A DNA stretch of 64,000 nucleotides from Darksidea phi (Eukaryota; Ascomycota; Dothideomycetes; Pleosporales; Lentitheciaceae): the NCBI GenBank assembly GCA_030770425.1, contig JASJFT010000044.1, positions 124,001-188,000 of the forward strand. The letters run 5' to 3'. Position numbers and translations under genes: made by a program. The notes beneath the pieces were generated by a model. It was not told the origin of the DNA and did not search any database. It saw only the letters and a program-made list of their open reading frames with translations. Below, piece after piece: positions 21,444 to 32,910 of the stretch (its first letter is position 1; each line of letters starts with the position of its first letter).

Positions 21444-23483
21444 GTAGGTTAGGTTGTCGGTATGTTCTAGGTTGGATGCTATCTGGTGGTCCTTTTTTGA
21501 GCTGGGTTTGCAGTGAGGGATTTGCAGGTGATGCATCGCGAGGTATACATTGCGACACGATGTCTACTTGCTTCGTTTAACTTATCAACGCTTCGTCCAT
21601 CTACTAACGAGGCAACCTTCAAATAAGCTATATTAATAGTGTTCGCATATTCCTACTTCCTCATACTCGCACAGAGAAAAGCTCAGCACGTAACGGAATC
21701 AGATACTGCTACCTTAGCGCAGCCTCCACTCTTTGCCCCTACCATGCTTAGGGGACAAACAATTTATACGGCTGAGGTTTGTTGCTGTAACATATCTCCT
21801 GCGCAGCAAACGCGCTCGGGTGGTCCTTCACTGCGGGGACGTTGTTGGTTGAGATATGCGTTGGCGGAGAGAGTATGGAGGGAACAGACAGTTAGTAACT
21901 GCGTGCCACACATGGGGGAGAGCATGGAGGGTGGATGGGGTCGGGGTGACTTGTGGGTGGTTTTGCTTTGGTACTGAGATGTTGCGTTGTTTAGTATGGG
22001 GTGTAGAAGGTATCCAAGGTACAGTACGGATAATTCCGCGAGGGCTCTAAGCACGTTAGCCAAAGTTCAGACTTCTATTACTGTGCCTTACTCCGACTTT
22101 CGTCGTCAGTGTATGGCACTGTAGCTATCTATGCATTGGTTCGCAAGCGGCGCAAACACAGCAGGGTAAAAACGAACAACTTCGCGTCAAGCCCCCCAAG
22201 CAAACAAAAGCCCATGTAAAATAGCCCTAGAGCTCCCCAAATCACACAGACTTACCAAGCACTGGTCCTTTTTCTTTCCCAACTCCAACTTTAGGAACAA
22301 TCCCTACCTTAGTCCACCTTGATGATCTCACCCATCGTGACCCAACCACCTTACACAAGGGAACTCGTGAAACCCAAACAGAACACGCATATACCTAACG
22401 CCTGGGTCTCCGAGCCCGCGTTTCTAGTACCGTCTTACCACGCGCGGGAGGGGTAAAGGGGGTTAAATGCGTTGGCACCACTGGGTTTCTGGTGCAAGTG
22501 TGGAGGTTTCAAGATAGCGGGGTGTTAATGGCGATTAGCGCGATCGTCAGGGAGGCGCAAAACAAACAAGATGATTGGTGGGCTGTGGTGCATGTCACGA
22601 TCGATAAAGCGCTTGATAAGTTGGGTTTAGGTGGAGATGAAGGCTAAGGGGAGAGTTTGGTGTTGTGGCGTTTGAGTTTGCTGAGGAGGCGGGCGGTTGC
22701 GCTGTTGCGCTGTGGCGTTCGGTAGCTGGGGGAAAGGCTTCTTGGAAGGGAAGATGGAGGTTCGTTATCTTAGAATTGTTGGTGACGTGGAGTAGGGAGT
22801 AGTTGCTAACGACACATTTGTGATGGAAATGGTGCTGGCTGTGCATGGCAACCCATCGGCCTTATATAGGCAAAACGACGCTGAAGAGGAAAGAACTAGT
22901 TATGTTCATACCCTCAAGGCACACCTACGAACCTGTTAAGGACTTCCACGGCACCCTTTGTGTGAGCCTTCGCCACCGAAGATGTGCCGCTGGCGCAAAC
23001 TAGGTATCGACGACGTCGTCGAGATCTCGATGACAAAGAACAGCTGAAGTGAACTTGAGCGAAGAAGGCACCCTTCGATAATCGAGGCGTGACGACAGTG
23101 CTGGAAGATGTGTGGAGCAATAGTGCAAGTTCCGGAAAAGGGTGAATTCCGCCGGTCCGATGAGCTGGTCGCTGTGATGGAAACCGAGCGAACCGCAGTC
23201 GATCCTATGGCCGAGGTCGACATCGCTCTGGTGACGGAAGCGGACCTAGTGCCACGAAGGCGAGAATTACATTAGTAAAACTGATGGCTTGTGCGTGCCT
23301 ATTCCATCTTATCCCCCCTATGGGCATCAGGTGAAGGCCATGGGAAAGACTGACACCATAGCCAGGGGATGTCCCTCGTCTGCCGGCCTTTTGCAGTCAT
23401 GCGCATGAAACCTGGTACATAACAACCCAGCCAGCATCTGCAGGCACGCATCTTGAACAAAAAGTCCCATGACATGGCGAAGA

Positions 23484-23511
23484 GGCAGCAGGCCCGCAAG
23501 GGCCTGCTGCC
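23484..23511. other. perfect 12-bp hairpin with GCAA (GNRA) loop
   Basis: GGCAGCAGGCCC, then GCAA, then GGGCCTGCTGCC: twelve uninterrupted GC-rich pairs capped by a GNRA tetraloop when read on the + strand (TTGC loop on the - strand). The stability and the loop type fit a structured RNA element rather than chance. No flanking gene explains it. Confidence 0.7.
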
Positions 23512-24070
23512 CTCAGAGTTATGAGGACGAGGCGATGATGAAGTGGATCCAGTACGGCCGTCGAATAACCACCGAGCCTTGAGAGGTAGAACAAATGGAA
23601 GTAGGATCGTCAGAAGCGAATTAACTGTATAATGCAAGACAAGTGATGAGGCCTTGAGGTAGTGTAGAAGAGGAATAGAGGATATGGGAGAAAGACTGGG
23701 TTTTGTAGATGGTATTCGATGAGGAGGTGATTGCTGGCTCAAGCAGCGAAGTAACAAAGCACGGCACAGATGAATGGATATCGGTTCATTATGTGTGGGC
23801 AACTAATTCATAGCGGAAAGCGGACATCACGACGTGGTAGGTAGATTCAGGAGTAGTGGTATGTTGGGAAATCGCTGATTTGTATGTTTGCAGGTCAAAC
23901 GAAGAACGGCTGCAACAAGAAGCAACTGCAATTCGTAGCTCGTTAAAACATATAAAAAGGGTTATATCAAAAACATCACAACAATTGCCAATAAAAGTTG
24001 ATCCCCCAAACCCCCAGCTTCTCCAACTCACACGCTCATACATCCAACTCTAAATACCCGCACACCCTAC

Positions 24071-27062
24071 TCAATACCTCTCGATCAGCCAAATCCTCCT
24101 TTCTGCCTCCCCCATACCGGCCAGCATCCTCTGTTCGCTTTCTTTCATTAGCAGAAAATCTTTGACCATTCCCTCCGCCAACGCCTCATTCAACTCCCCG
24201 TCAACCCTCAACGCCATCATCGCTTCTTCAAAGCTCGCAGGCAACTTTTGACTAATACCATATGCCGCCCTGCCTTCCTCATCCAACTGTGACGGATTGT
24301 ACGGCACATCCTTCTGTGGGAAGTCGGTGATGTTGGCTTTGAGGCCAAGAAGGCCTGCAGCGAGGATAGAAGAGATGGCGAAGTACATGTTTGAAAGGCC
24401 ATCGAGACAGCGAATTTCCCAACGGCCATCGGTTACGCGGCGGAGAGGCGTTTCGCGATTTTGGGTGCCCCATGCTATCCATGTGCCCGCCGCCCAATGG
24501 TCGTCGACAACGCGGCTGTAACTGGTAGACTCAGGCATAGTGAAGGCGCAGATGGCTGGAAGATGGCGAAGGACGCCGCCTACGAAGAACTGAAGGTCGT
24601 TGTCAGGTGGATTCAGAGATATGTGAGCGTGGGCTGCGGTACCGATACCGGGAAAGGGCTGAGGATGCAGTGTGGCTCGTAGATCGTGCATCGCGGCTAC
24701 CTGGGCAATGACTTGCCGGGCCTGTATTAAGGAGTCGATGGCGATCATAGGCGGTTGAGGCGCAAGTACAAACTCATACTGTCCATGACCGGATTCAGCG
24801 TGGAATTGTTGCACCTCGATGCCCATTTCTGTTAAAGACGTCGCTATCTCCGCGAGAAGTGGTAGCCGCAGCCATTGCTCTGGCGTCAAGGTAGCCCATG
24901 CGTGATTTTGAGTCAATGGTGTGTAAGGCTGCTCCTTATTGGTAGGATTTCGAGACAGGAATGTGACTTCGATTTCGAATCCGCAGAGCAAGTTGATCCC
25001 ATGGTTATATTGCAGGTCATTGACGAGTGTCTCTAAATTTGCTCGCGGGCACTCGCGGATGGGGCGTCCAGACTCATCACGCCAGAAGCAGAGCACTGTT
25101 GCTGAAGGCAGAGGTTCCTTCTTGTGCGTTCTGCGAAGAGATCTGAGGTCAGGCTCCACGTATATCTGGCCGACTGGGTTGACGACAGGTGTGATACCAT
25201 CGTTCTGTAGAGTGCCTGTGTTTCCTTGAGAGATACCTATCCGGCTATTATTGCGTATCAATCGCTCAAACTCATTGATTGGTACAATCCTTGCTCGAAT
25301 GGTGGCCATGTAGTCGAGCCACTGAACGTAGACGAACTTGACTTCTGAGTTACGCGCCATGAACTCTTCGAAAAGCTGCACATCGTAGACTTGAGGCTGC
25401 TTCGGTGGAGGTGGGAAAAGGGGCGGCTCATATCCCTTGAGTGGCGTTTGAGATTCTGTCGGAGGCGGAGAGGACATAGGCGGTTGACTCCTTGATGCTG
25501 ACTCTGGTAGGGATGGGGCCGACATCGGGGGAACTGTTGAGGCTGATCTCGCCCCGTTGTCACTAGTATTGTGGAACGTGATAGACTTGGGCGATGTGTC
25601 GTCGAAGCCTGCTTGATACCCTAAGTCGTAGAGAACGTTAGAGTTATTGAAAAGTATGTCTTTCGTCATGGCAATTGCTTGGTGGGCTGTGATATCTTCT
25701 TTCTCGATATACTCTAGAAGCAGCTGTCGAATTTAGTTAGCATGTGCATCGAAATGCTCGATTCTCCAAACATAGGGCCGAGAGAAAGCAGAACGTACCT
25801 CTAGCCACACCTCTCTAAACTGCTTGTTCGCAAGCCAAAACGTCTCCGGGAACCAGTGACCATCTGTGGAGTACAGCAGCTTACTGCCGGGGACGATTTC
25901 CAGAGATTGTCTCAATATGGTCTTCTGGCCATCTCTACTGACCATGGGAAAGACTTCTCCAACATCAAGATACACGTGCCTATAGACCATGGCCAGGTAG
26001 CCGGCCTCGCGTGTGTACGGGTAAGCAGAATGGAGTAGCACGAACGGAACCGTGTTATAGTTCTCAATCAGTGGTTGCAAATACGCTGGGTTAGAATGTA
26101 GTAGGCCGATGTCATAGTCGCCTAGTCCGGTCTAAAGGTAGGGGGAACGGTCAGCAGGCTTATTCCAGAGGAGTGGCACAGCCATCCAAACACGCCGCGC
26201 AATAAAACATGAAACACGGAGTTTGTACCCCGGGATTACGTACATGCAATTGGAGTGGTTTTGACAAGGCATCCGGATGAGGCGTTCGCTCAGAAAGAAC
26301 CTCCAGTGTCCGCAGCACAAGATAATCGTTGAGTTGTTTCTTTTCGATTCGGTATTTTCGCTTCCTAACACAGCGTTCCACGTAGCGCTCGAATGGATGC
26401 GCTACCTCCCGTGCAGCCTGCTCATAGTCTGGTTCGATGTCCAGACCAGATCGATAACAGATGACCGTTTTGAAGGCGGCAACGTCTGGATCCTGGATCG
26501 CCTCCTGAATCTCCCGCTCGAACTCTTCGGTAAAGGTAAGCCAGGTATCCATCCAATACTTCTCTTCCTCCAGGTCAGCTTCAGTAGTGTCTCGCAAGAT
26601 GCTTTCCATTAATCTCTCAGCCACCGTTTCGATGCGCACAATGCGCTTGCTAGGGGCCTTCGTGTAGCGGTCATGGTAACCGTACGGGTACACTTTCTCA
26701 GGCCCCGCGAGCCCGTCGTCGATCAAAAGTGCATGCACTCCATGAAAGCAACGTTGGGCCAACCGTTCCGGGTCGGATCTTAACCATTCTTCTCGCTGTT
26801 TGATGACATCCTCCCAGTCGGCCTCATCGTCAAGTTCGTAGAGCGTCCGCAGCTGCCGCGCTGCCCGGAGGTGGGGGAGGGACTTGAAGGTATCTCTCAG
26901 AGCTCTTCCCTGGGCTTCCGAAGTGATGGATTCAAAAGGCACAGTATCCAAGTACGCGGGTAGGATTAGGTTATGGGCGTGGTTGTCGATAATAGGAAAG
27001 TTCTGCACGACGTATCGAAGCTGCTCGGGGGTAGGCATAGGCGGCGCTATGGCAGACTCCAT
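24071..27062 (-). CDS. FluG-like fusion: amidohydrolase domain plus type I glutamine-synthetase domain
   Basis: Exons 27062-26244, 26131-25799, 25723-24071, all phase 0; 934 residues. Residues 1-384 are an amidohydrolase barrel: metal motif PIIDNHAHNL, a candidate Lys in FKTVICYRSGLD, LQLHTGLGDYDIGL and YSTDGHWFPE with its Asp. Residues about 450-934 are a glutamine-synthetase fold: FHAESGHGQYEF (metal Glu), TAAHAHISL (NGSGMHVHQ equivalent), WAAGTWIAWGTQNRETPLR and WEIRCLDGLSNMYFA. A Pro/Ser-rich insert joins the halves. In Aspergillus nidulans, FluG of this architecture makes an extracellular factor that triggers conidiation. Several related paralogues exist in moulds, so it may be a FluG paralogue and not the sporulation regulator. 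Confidence 0.92.
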
Positions 27063-27879
27063 GTTGAAGGCTTCCAGGTATAGTAGCCCGCAGGCCGCTC
27101 GATCCCATTCAACCTAAACTCGGGTCGATGCCTTGAGTCTAACGACGTCGGTCGAAGCGGAAGAGCCGGCAAAGAAGATGGAGCTGCAGAGCTTCCGCGT
27201 AAGACGGCATGCGATATCATGAAAGACAAGTCCCCAAAGATTCCAACACGCTCGGCCGCCCTCTGTAAGAAAGATGAGATGACTTTGGCCCCGCGCAGAC
27301 TGTGAGTGCCTCATTGGTGGAGATGGCTAGTCGTGCGACCTAGCCTCTTTCGTTTGCCCCGCTGACTTCGAAGACGGCACGAACCTCCAACCATCGGTCC
27401 TCAATCCTCTTGGCTATGCCTCGCCCTACGCCCGCAAATACAATTCCTCCAAAGGGCTTCCTGCGCTTCGCTCGCCTATCGGTCGGGTCGTCCACCCATC
27501 CATCCCTGTCTCCTCGCTATGTTAATATCACGCCATGATCCCGTCATGGCCACCGTCAACATTCGACTTCCATTTTCTTCCCGCACGTCAGCGTTGGTCA
27601 GGCCACAACGTTCGCCCGACACTGTTTATATGCGATGCGAATCACCTGCTGCCAGAAAGGCAGTTTACGTTTAACAATCGGGACAAACCGGCCGTACGTG
27701 CTCATGGAAGGGGCAACGCCCAGTAGCCAAGCGCCATTAATTGTGATGTCAATGCTATTTAACTTCCCTGATCCTTCAGTTTCCCGTGAATCTAATCTCC
27801 ACGCTACAGCTCTTTTGCACACACGATATAACAGCCACTCTAACACACACCGACATAACTTGCAAGCAAAAACCACACC
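27063..27879. other. divergent promoter between the FluG-like and SDR genes
   Basis: About 0.8 kb separating two outward-facing start codons. No gene or notable repeat recognised. Confidence 0.6.
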
Positions 27880-28851
27880 ATGAAGTTCCGTAAGTACGAG
27901 ATCCCGGGGTGGCATTGAGGCTCGGAAGTACAAGTCTCCTCACCTTGGTGGCGGATGGTCCGATAGCTTTCCAAACCTCGCTCTGGAAATATGGCGACTT
28001 CGACCCATCCTCTTCTGCGAAAACAAGCTAACATCTAACAGATGATATCCTCATCGTTGGCGGCAACCGTGGCCTCGGCGAAGCCCTAGCAAACCAATAC
28101 TCCGCTGACCACAAAACCGTCTACGCAACAGCGCGCCACTCCGCCCCGCACGAAACCCGCGGCATCAACTGGATCCCCAACATCGACATCACGCACGAAA
28201 ATGCCGGTCGCCTCATTTCTATGCAATACAACCCTCCGCAAATAGACCTGCTCATTATCTGCGCCGGTTATTTCGCCAAGGAGAAGCTGGGTGAGCTGAA
28301 CTATGAGAAGGAGCTCTTGATGTACAAAACGACGGCTATGGGACCGGCATTCCTTGTGCAGAATTTGGTGGCGAAGGGCTTGTTAAAGGAGGGTAGTCGA
28401 ATTGTGCTCGTGGGGGGTGAGAGTGGAAGTATTGCGCTTAGGCATAAGAGTAGCAAAGGCGGAAATTATGGGGGTCATGGGAGCAAGGCGGCGCTCAACA
28501 TGACGGCGAAGCTGCTCAGTATCGACCTGGAGGAGAAGGGCATTGCCGTGGCTGTGGTGCACACAGGGTATCTGAGGAAGCAGAATCCGGACGGTTCCTT
28601 CGACAAAGGTGGACCAGACGGTATGTATATATCCGCCCTCCCTGGCACACCTAAATTTGCAGCAGCTAATGCATTTAGTAGCCGTCAAACCCGACGAAGC
28701 TGCGCATTCGCTCAAAGACTGGATCGCTACCTTCGACATGAGTAAGACTGGCGAATTCTGGTCTGTTCGAGGCACTGCCGGTATCCGTTCTGCCGAGCAT
28801 ACACTGGGTGAAAAGGCGGGCACGTTGGCGCCCATGCAACTACCGTGGTAG
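27880..28851 (+). CDS. short-chain dehydrogenase/reductase (SDR)
   Basis: Exons 27880-27889 (10 bases), 28042-28620, 28679-28851; 253 residues. The micro-exon encodes MKF and the first base of His; intron 1 is long for this window (152 bases). The nucleotide-binding glycine motif reads VGGNRGLGE (in place of the common GASRGIG), ICAGYF matches the NNAG position, and the catalytic region shows YGGHGSKAALNM, where the Lys of the usual Y-x3-K is present as H-G-S-K. The preceding GGNYGGHGSK puts Tyr four residues before Lys minus one, so the active-site register is slightly shifted. VVHTGYL is the family's PG-motif equivalent. Substrate unknown; likely NADP-dependent carbonyl reductase type. Confidence 0.87.
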
Positions 28852-29300
28852 ACTGTCTGCTTGATACGAGCTCCAATGCCTGGCAATTCACAACGAGTAT
28901 TGGTAATGAGTGTAAGAAGTAACGTGGGAATCAGCAGCGGGACATGAAGACATCCATCAGAAATCCATGATTGGGGTTTCAATACTCTCAGCATATCAAT
29001 AATTATCGACCTGTTGACGGCGTTCTAAGGCTCTATTGCGCTGATAACAAAGTTGATGTTTTTCTAATCGTACAACTGCTTGGAAAAAAACAAATCACCA
29101 CTGAGCCGGGCTGAGAATTGGGGGCCAAATGGTATCGAATGAAAATGAGTCGAATCCCGATCCGGTGTGGCTTACAGCTGTCGCCTGCTGCACCAATCGT
29201 TCCTCCCTTCCGTCTCGTGTCATCGGCTATTTAAAATATCGGCAGCCGTCGCGGCCATCTCAATCTTTTGCTTGCGTGGAAGGCACCTCTGGGGTTCAGT
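28852..29300. other. spacer upstream of the hydrolase-CorA fusion
   Basis: Promoter of the rightward gene at 29301 and 3' end of the SDR gene. No gene recognised. Confidence 0.55.
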
Positions 29301-32227
29301 ATGAGCGGCATAGAAGCAAATGGTTTGCGCGTCGATGCAAGCAAATCTAAATTAGCGGCTTGCGGCGTTCTGCATCAAGTTTATAAAGGCCCGCATCCGC
29401 CCAAAGCGAAGTAAGTGTTGCCAATTAGCAAATACATTTGACTAACATCCTGCGGTATAATCGCTGTTCACGGCTTTGGCGGTGCCTGGGACTCGACTTG
29501 GACGTACCCATCGTCACCTTACTTTTTCTGGCTCAAGGATGGGCTAGGCATCGATGTCCCTCATTGCAGTGTCTGGAGCTATAGCTACGAATCCAACGCT
29601 CAACAGAGCAATGAAAATGTTTCACGCGGACTGTTATCGGTCCTCTACGACACATTCCAAACCGAAGATTCGCGCTCAACTCCCATCATCTTCTTCGCGG
29701 AAGGTCTAGGGGGTCTAACAGTCAAAGATGCGCTTGTCAGAAGTTGTTTATCAGATCGATTCAAGTTCGTTCAATTCAGCACTCGAGCAACTTTCTTTTT
29801 CGGGACTCCACATCGATGGTCTTCGCTTGCAAGCGGCGCTAAGGCTTTGGCTCGACTGGTCCCAAGACCTGGAGGGTTCACGACAGAAGATGCGGCTCAA
29901 ATAGGCATCATCAATGACCGATTTGCGCACTTCGTTCCTCGACAAACAATCGCATGCTTCTACGAAACAGTCGCAACTGGCGAGGCGTTAATTCTAGATC
30001 GGACCTCGTCAACACTCGCTCTCCCAGGCTCAGTCAATATCGCGTTACAGGCGGACCATTCTGGCCTCACAAAGTATCAAGGAAGACATGATATCTGTTA
30101 TAAGAGCGTTCTTCAGACCTTGCGATCTATCGATATCTCTCGGCGCGGTCAAATGCCATCACCACTTACACCTCCTAGTGCCATTCCGGACATGGGACCA
30201 TCTCTACAGTTCGAGGCAAATCTGCAGATTTTCCGGCCGGATGGTACCTTGATTAGTCGAAAGGGTACTATAACAGATTCTGGAGCCGACTCATCATTGT
30301 TGAAGGCTGTAAAGGACACGGAGGACAGCAGAGTAATATGGTTGCACGTTAGCCTAAATAATTCCTCTTGGGTTCAGGTACGGTCTAATTCATATATTGA
30401 TGAGAAACTACTAAGCTTTCCCAAGTTTTGTCTTCGAAGTCTCATCTCCATGCTCCAAGAAAATGATGAATATGACGTTCCCATAATGGACGCAAAGTAC
30501 TGGTCGGATAACGAACGACGCAACCCTTCAATCCCCCATTCGAGATATATGGATCCAGGTTGCCACTTCGCCCACGGTGAGACTTCAAATCGACTGTCGA
30601 TACAATCTTTGACTAACACAACCTGTAGTTAGAGAACGCGAAGGACCTCAGGCTACAGGGATTCGGGACGAGCTGGCATTTTACGTAAGCTTGTGTCTTG
30701 AAGTGCACTAGAATTACCATCTCTACGCATGCTCATAATCACAGATGCCTTATCTTCATTGGGACACGTATTCCGCTTTCGAGAGGCGGAATAGTTTCAT
30801 CTTGCGCTGTCACGAAAAAGCGCAAACTCCGATACCGGACGGACTACTACCAACCACACAACGCCTGTATCAGGCCATCAAGGATGATATCAATGGACCC
30901 AATTCGCTACACCCCCGCCGCAGCCTCGATCAATACTTCTATCCCAATCTGAATGACACGTCGTCTCGTGACAAAGACCAAGTGGTCTGGAGACATACTC
31001 AGAAAGCGCCAGGTGGACCCACTATGATCATGGTAGACCAACTGTGGCTGTGGGTAGTTACGATACCAGGTTCCCTATATTCTCCGGATCGGACCGCCAT
31101 CTTGACTTGCTTCCCAGAGAAGGAGGAAGATCTTATACCTAGGAACGGCGTCGAGTCGGACACGGACTTATACCAAGCCATATTGAATGAACTTCAGAGC
31201 GACGAGACCCACAATACGCTACAGGAATCTTCCAATATGGGCGCAGTGGTGGCCAGCATCATAATAGAGAGCGCCATAAACAAGATGCTCACTTACAAGG
31301 ATCCGTCTTTGGACTTTCTCTCTATATTCCGAGATTCTATCGGTTATGTGGTGCGTCGCTGTCATCCATAAACCTGAGTGGAAGCTAACATGTGCACGGG
31401 ACAGACCGACAAGACGACCGAGCATTTTCGCAAATTCAGAGACGCGCTGGAACCGAGACGGGGCCAACCGCGCGCCCTATCGGACAAGAGAGCAGAAGCA
31501 AAATTGGTCCTGGAAGTCCTCGACATAATCGATGAACTGAATAGTATTAGCCGCCTCCTGCAAACGCAAAAGGATAAGCTCCAGGAACTAATCTATCGAT
31601 TGGGAACGCGCATCCGGGAAGTTATACACAAGGATCTGGACGGGTACTTGGGCCAAGTGAAAAAAATAAGCGAGGATGCAGAAAGAACACGGACGTCGGT
31701 ATGGAACACTCGCTGCCTACACTTATTCCACAGAAACACGTGGCTAATGGGCAGCAGTTGATGAACCTACTCGACCTCCAGCAGAAAGAAGAGAGCCTGG
31801 ACCTGGCACGCCTTGCGAAAGAGCAAGCCGACGAAACCCAGGCACAATCTCAGATCCTGATGCTTTTCACCATAGTGACAATCGTGTTTGTATGTCAAGC
31901 CCATCCTTTGAATTCCCCTCCCTGCAAACTTTATCTAACAAGATATAGCTTCCACTATCCTTCTTCACATCATACTACGGAATGAACGTCGTCGAGTTCA
32001 CAGGCGAGCCAGGCAACACGACCCAAAAAGCGGTCTGGAAAGTCATGGGTCCTATTTCCTTTGCCACTATTCTTCTCCTACTCGGCTGCGCGGTTACGCT
32101 TTACGTGAAGGCGAACAGGAAGAGAGAAGCGAGCAGCGATGGTGTTACAGAACCTACTACCCGTGCGGCTGGTGCAGGTCTTCCTAAGTTTATGAGACAT
32201 CCATTCTCAGAAAAGAAAAACAAATAG
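29301..32227 (+). CDS. SesB/DUF676-type hydrolase domain fused to CorA-like membrane module
   Basis: Model exons 29301-29410, 29456-30576, 30629-30684, 30745-31350, 31405-31698, 31758-31889, 31949-32227; 865 residues. Residues about 35-270 form an alpha/beta hydrolase: IIAVHGFGGAW at the oxyanion strand, FFAEGLGGL at the nucleophile elbow (Gly at 29703-29705 where GHSLGG has Ser), an acid-region block ILDRTSSTLALPG and the His block QADHSGLTKY. These blocks match the SesB-type domain of fungal NLR receptors. The rest follows fungal CorA-like proteins: MPYLHWDTY, RRSLDQYFY, a coiled helix (residues about 640-750), then two membrane helices around SYYGMNV, the CorA GMN motif. Intron 1 lacks an AG acceptor (ends CGG), so the gene may be impaired. 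It looks like a membrane-bound receptor or effector; function is inference. Confidence 0.82.
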
Positions 32228-32597
32228 ATAGATCAAATGAGTAGGACGGTAGATGATTTCTTACTTTTCTTCGCTCACATACAACTTATCTTAATCTTAC
32301 GCTCAATAAACTTACTCGTAACTCTACTTCAATCGCTGACAACCTCACCTTACGTTACCTCTTCTCTCCTCCCCTGGTCCTCTCCCTCACCTCCCCCTCC
32401 CACTCCATCCGCACAATCCAAACATCTCCATCTCCATCTCCATCCCCTTCCCCACCCCCACCCCCACCCTCATCGCCCCATCCCACAAGTCCAGCCAACC
32501 CAGTCCATACCACCCTCTTACCCACCCAATCCACCCAAAAAAAAAGTAGTAAAAAGTAGTATACCGTAATCAAACCCGCGACAAGTCCCAAATAAGC

Positions 32598-32636
32598 GCC
32601 GAAGCCGAAGCCGAAGCCGAAGCCGAAGCCGAAGCC
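32598..32636. repeat. (GCCGAA)n microsatellite
   Basis: Six and a half perfect copies of GCCGAA in 39 bases, in the 3' flank of the hydrolase-CorA gene. A likely polymorphic marker. Confidence 0.95.
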
Positions 32637-32783
32637 TGAAGAATGGGACATAGCAAAGACGCGGTAGGCACGCGGGCAGGCAGTCAGTCAGGTAGGCAGG
32701 CAGGCAGGCTCACACGGCTTACATGCCTCTCACCTCTCGCCTCTCGCCTCACGCTTTTCGCCTCACACCGCGCGGGAGCCAAG

Positions 32784-32910
32784 AAAAAAAGAAGAGAGAG
32801 AGAGAAGAAGAAGAAGAGGAAAAGGGGGGAGTGGGGGGAGGGGAGTGGGGTAGAGAGAGAGGGGATAGAAGACGGGGGGTTGGGGGTGAAGGGGGTGAGG
32901 CATACAAAGG
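32784..32910. repeat. purine tract (A/G) of about 125 bases
   Basis: Nearly uninterrupted GA-rich sequence beginning AAGAAAAAAAGAAG and running into G-rich runs such as GGGGGGAGTGGGGGGAGG. Strand-asymmetric and able to form triplex or quadruplex structures in principle. Confidence 0.75.

Larger units (their letters stand above)
20047..24070. other. 4-kb gene-poor region
   Basis: No supported protein gene on either strand. It contains an AYRISH-type CATATCG repeat (21038-21090), a GCTTTTGGTTTA repeat (21400-21443) and a perfect GNRA hairpin (23484-23511). The left part should hold the WSC 3' UTR, with AT-rich, poly-pyrimidine sequence. Open frames of up to 243 codons lack any recognisable domain. 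A non-coding RNA or a lineage-specific gene is possible. Confidence 0.55.

Noticed and set aside
23299..23802. 167-codon minus-strand frame spanning the hairpin
   Set aside because: Spans the palindrome and shows no conserved blocks; the hairpin itself is the more convincing signal.
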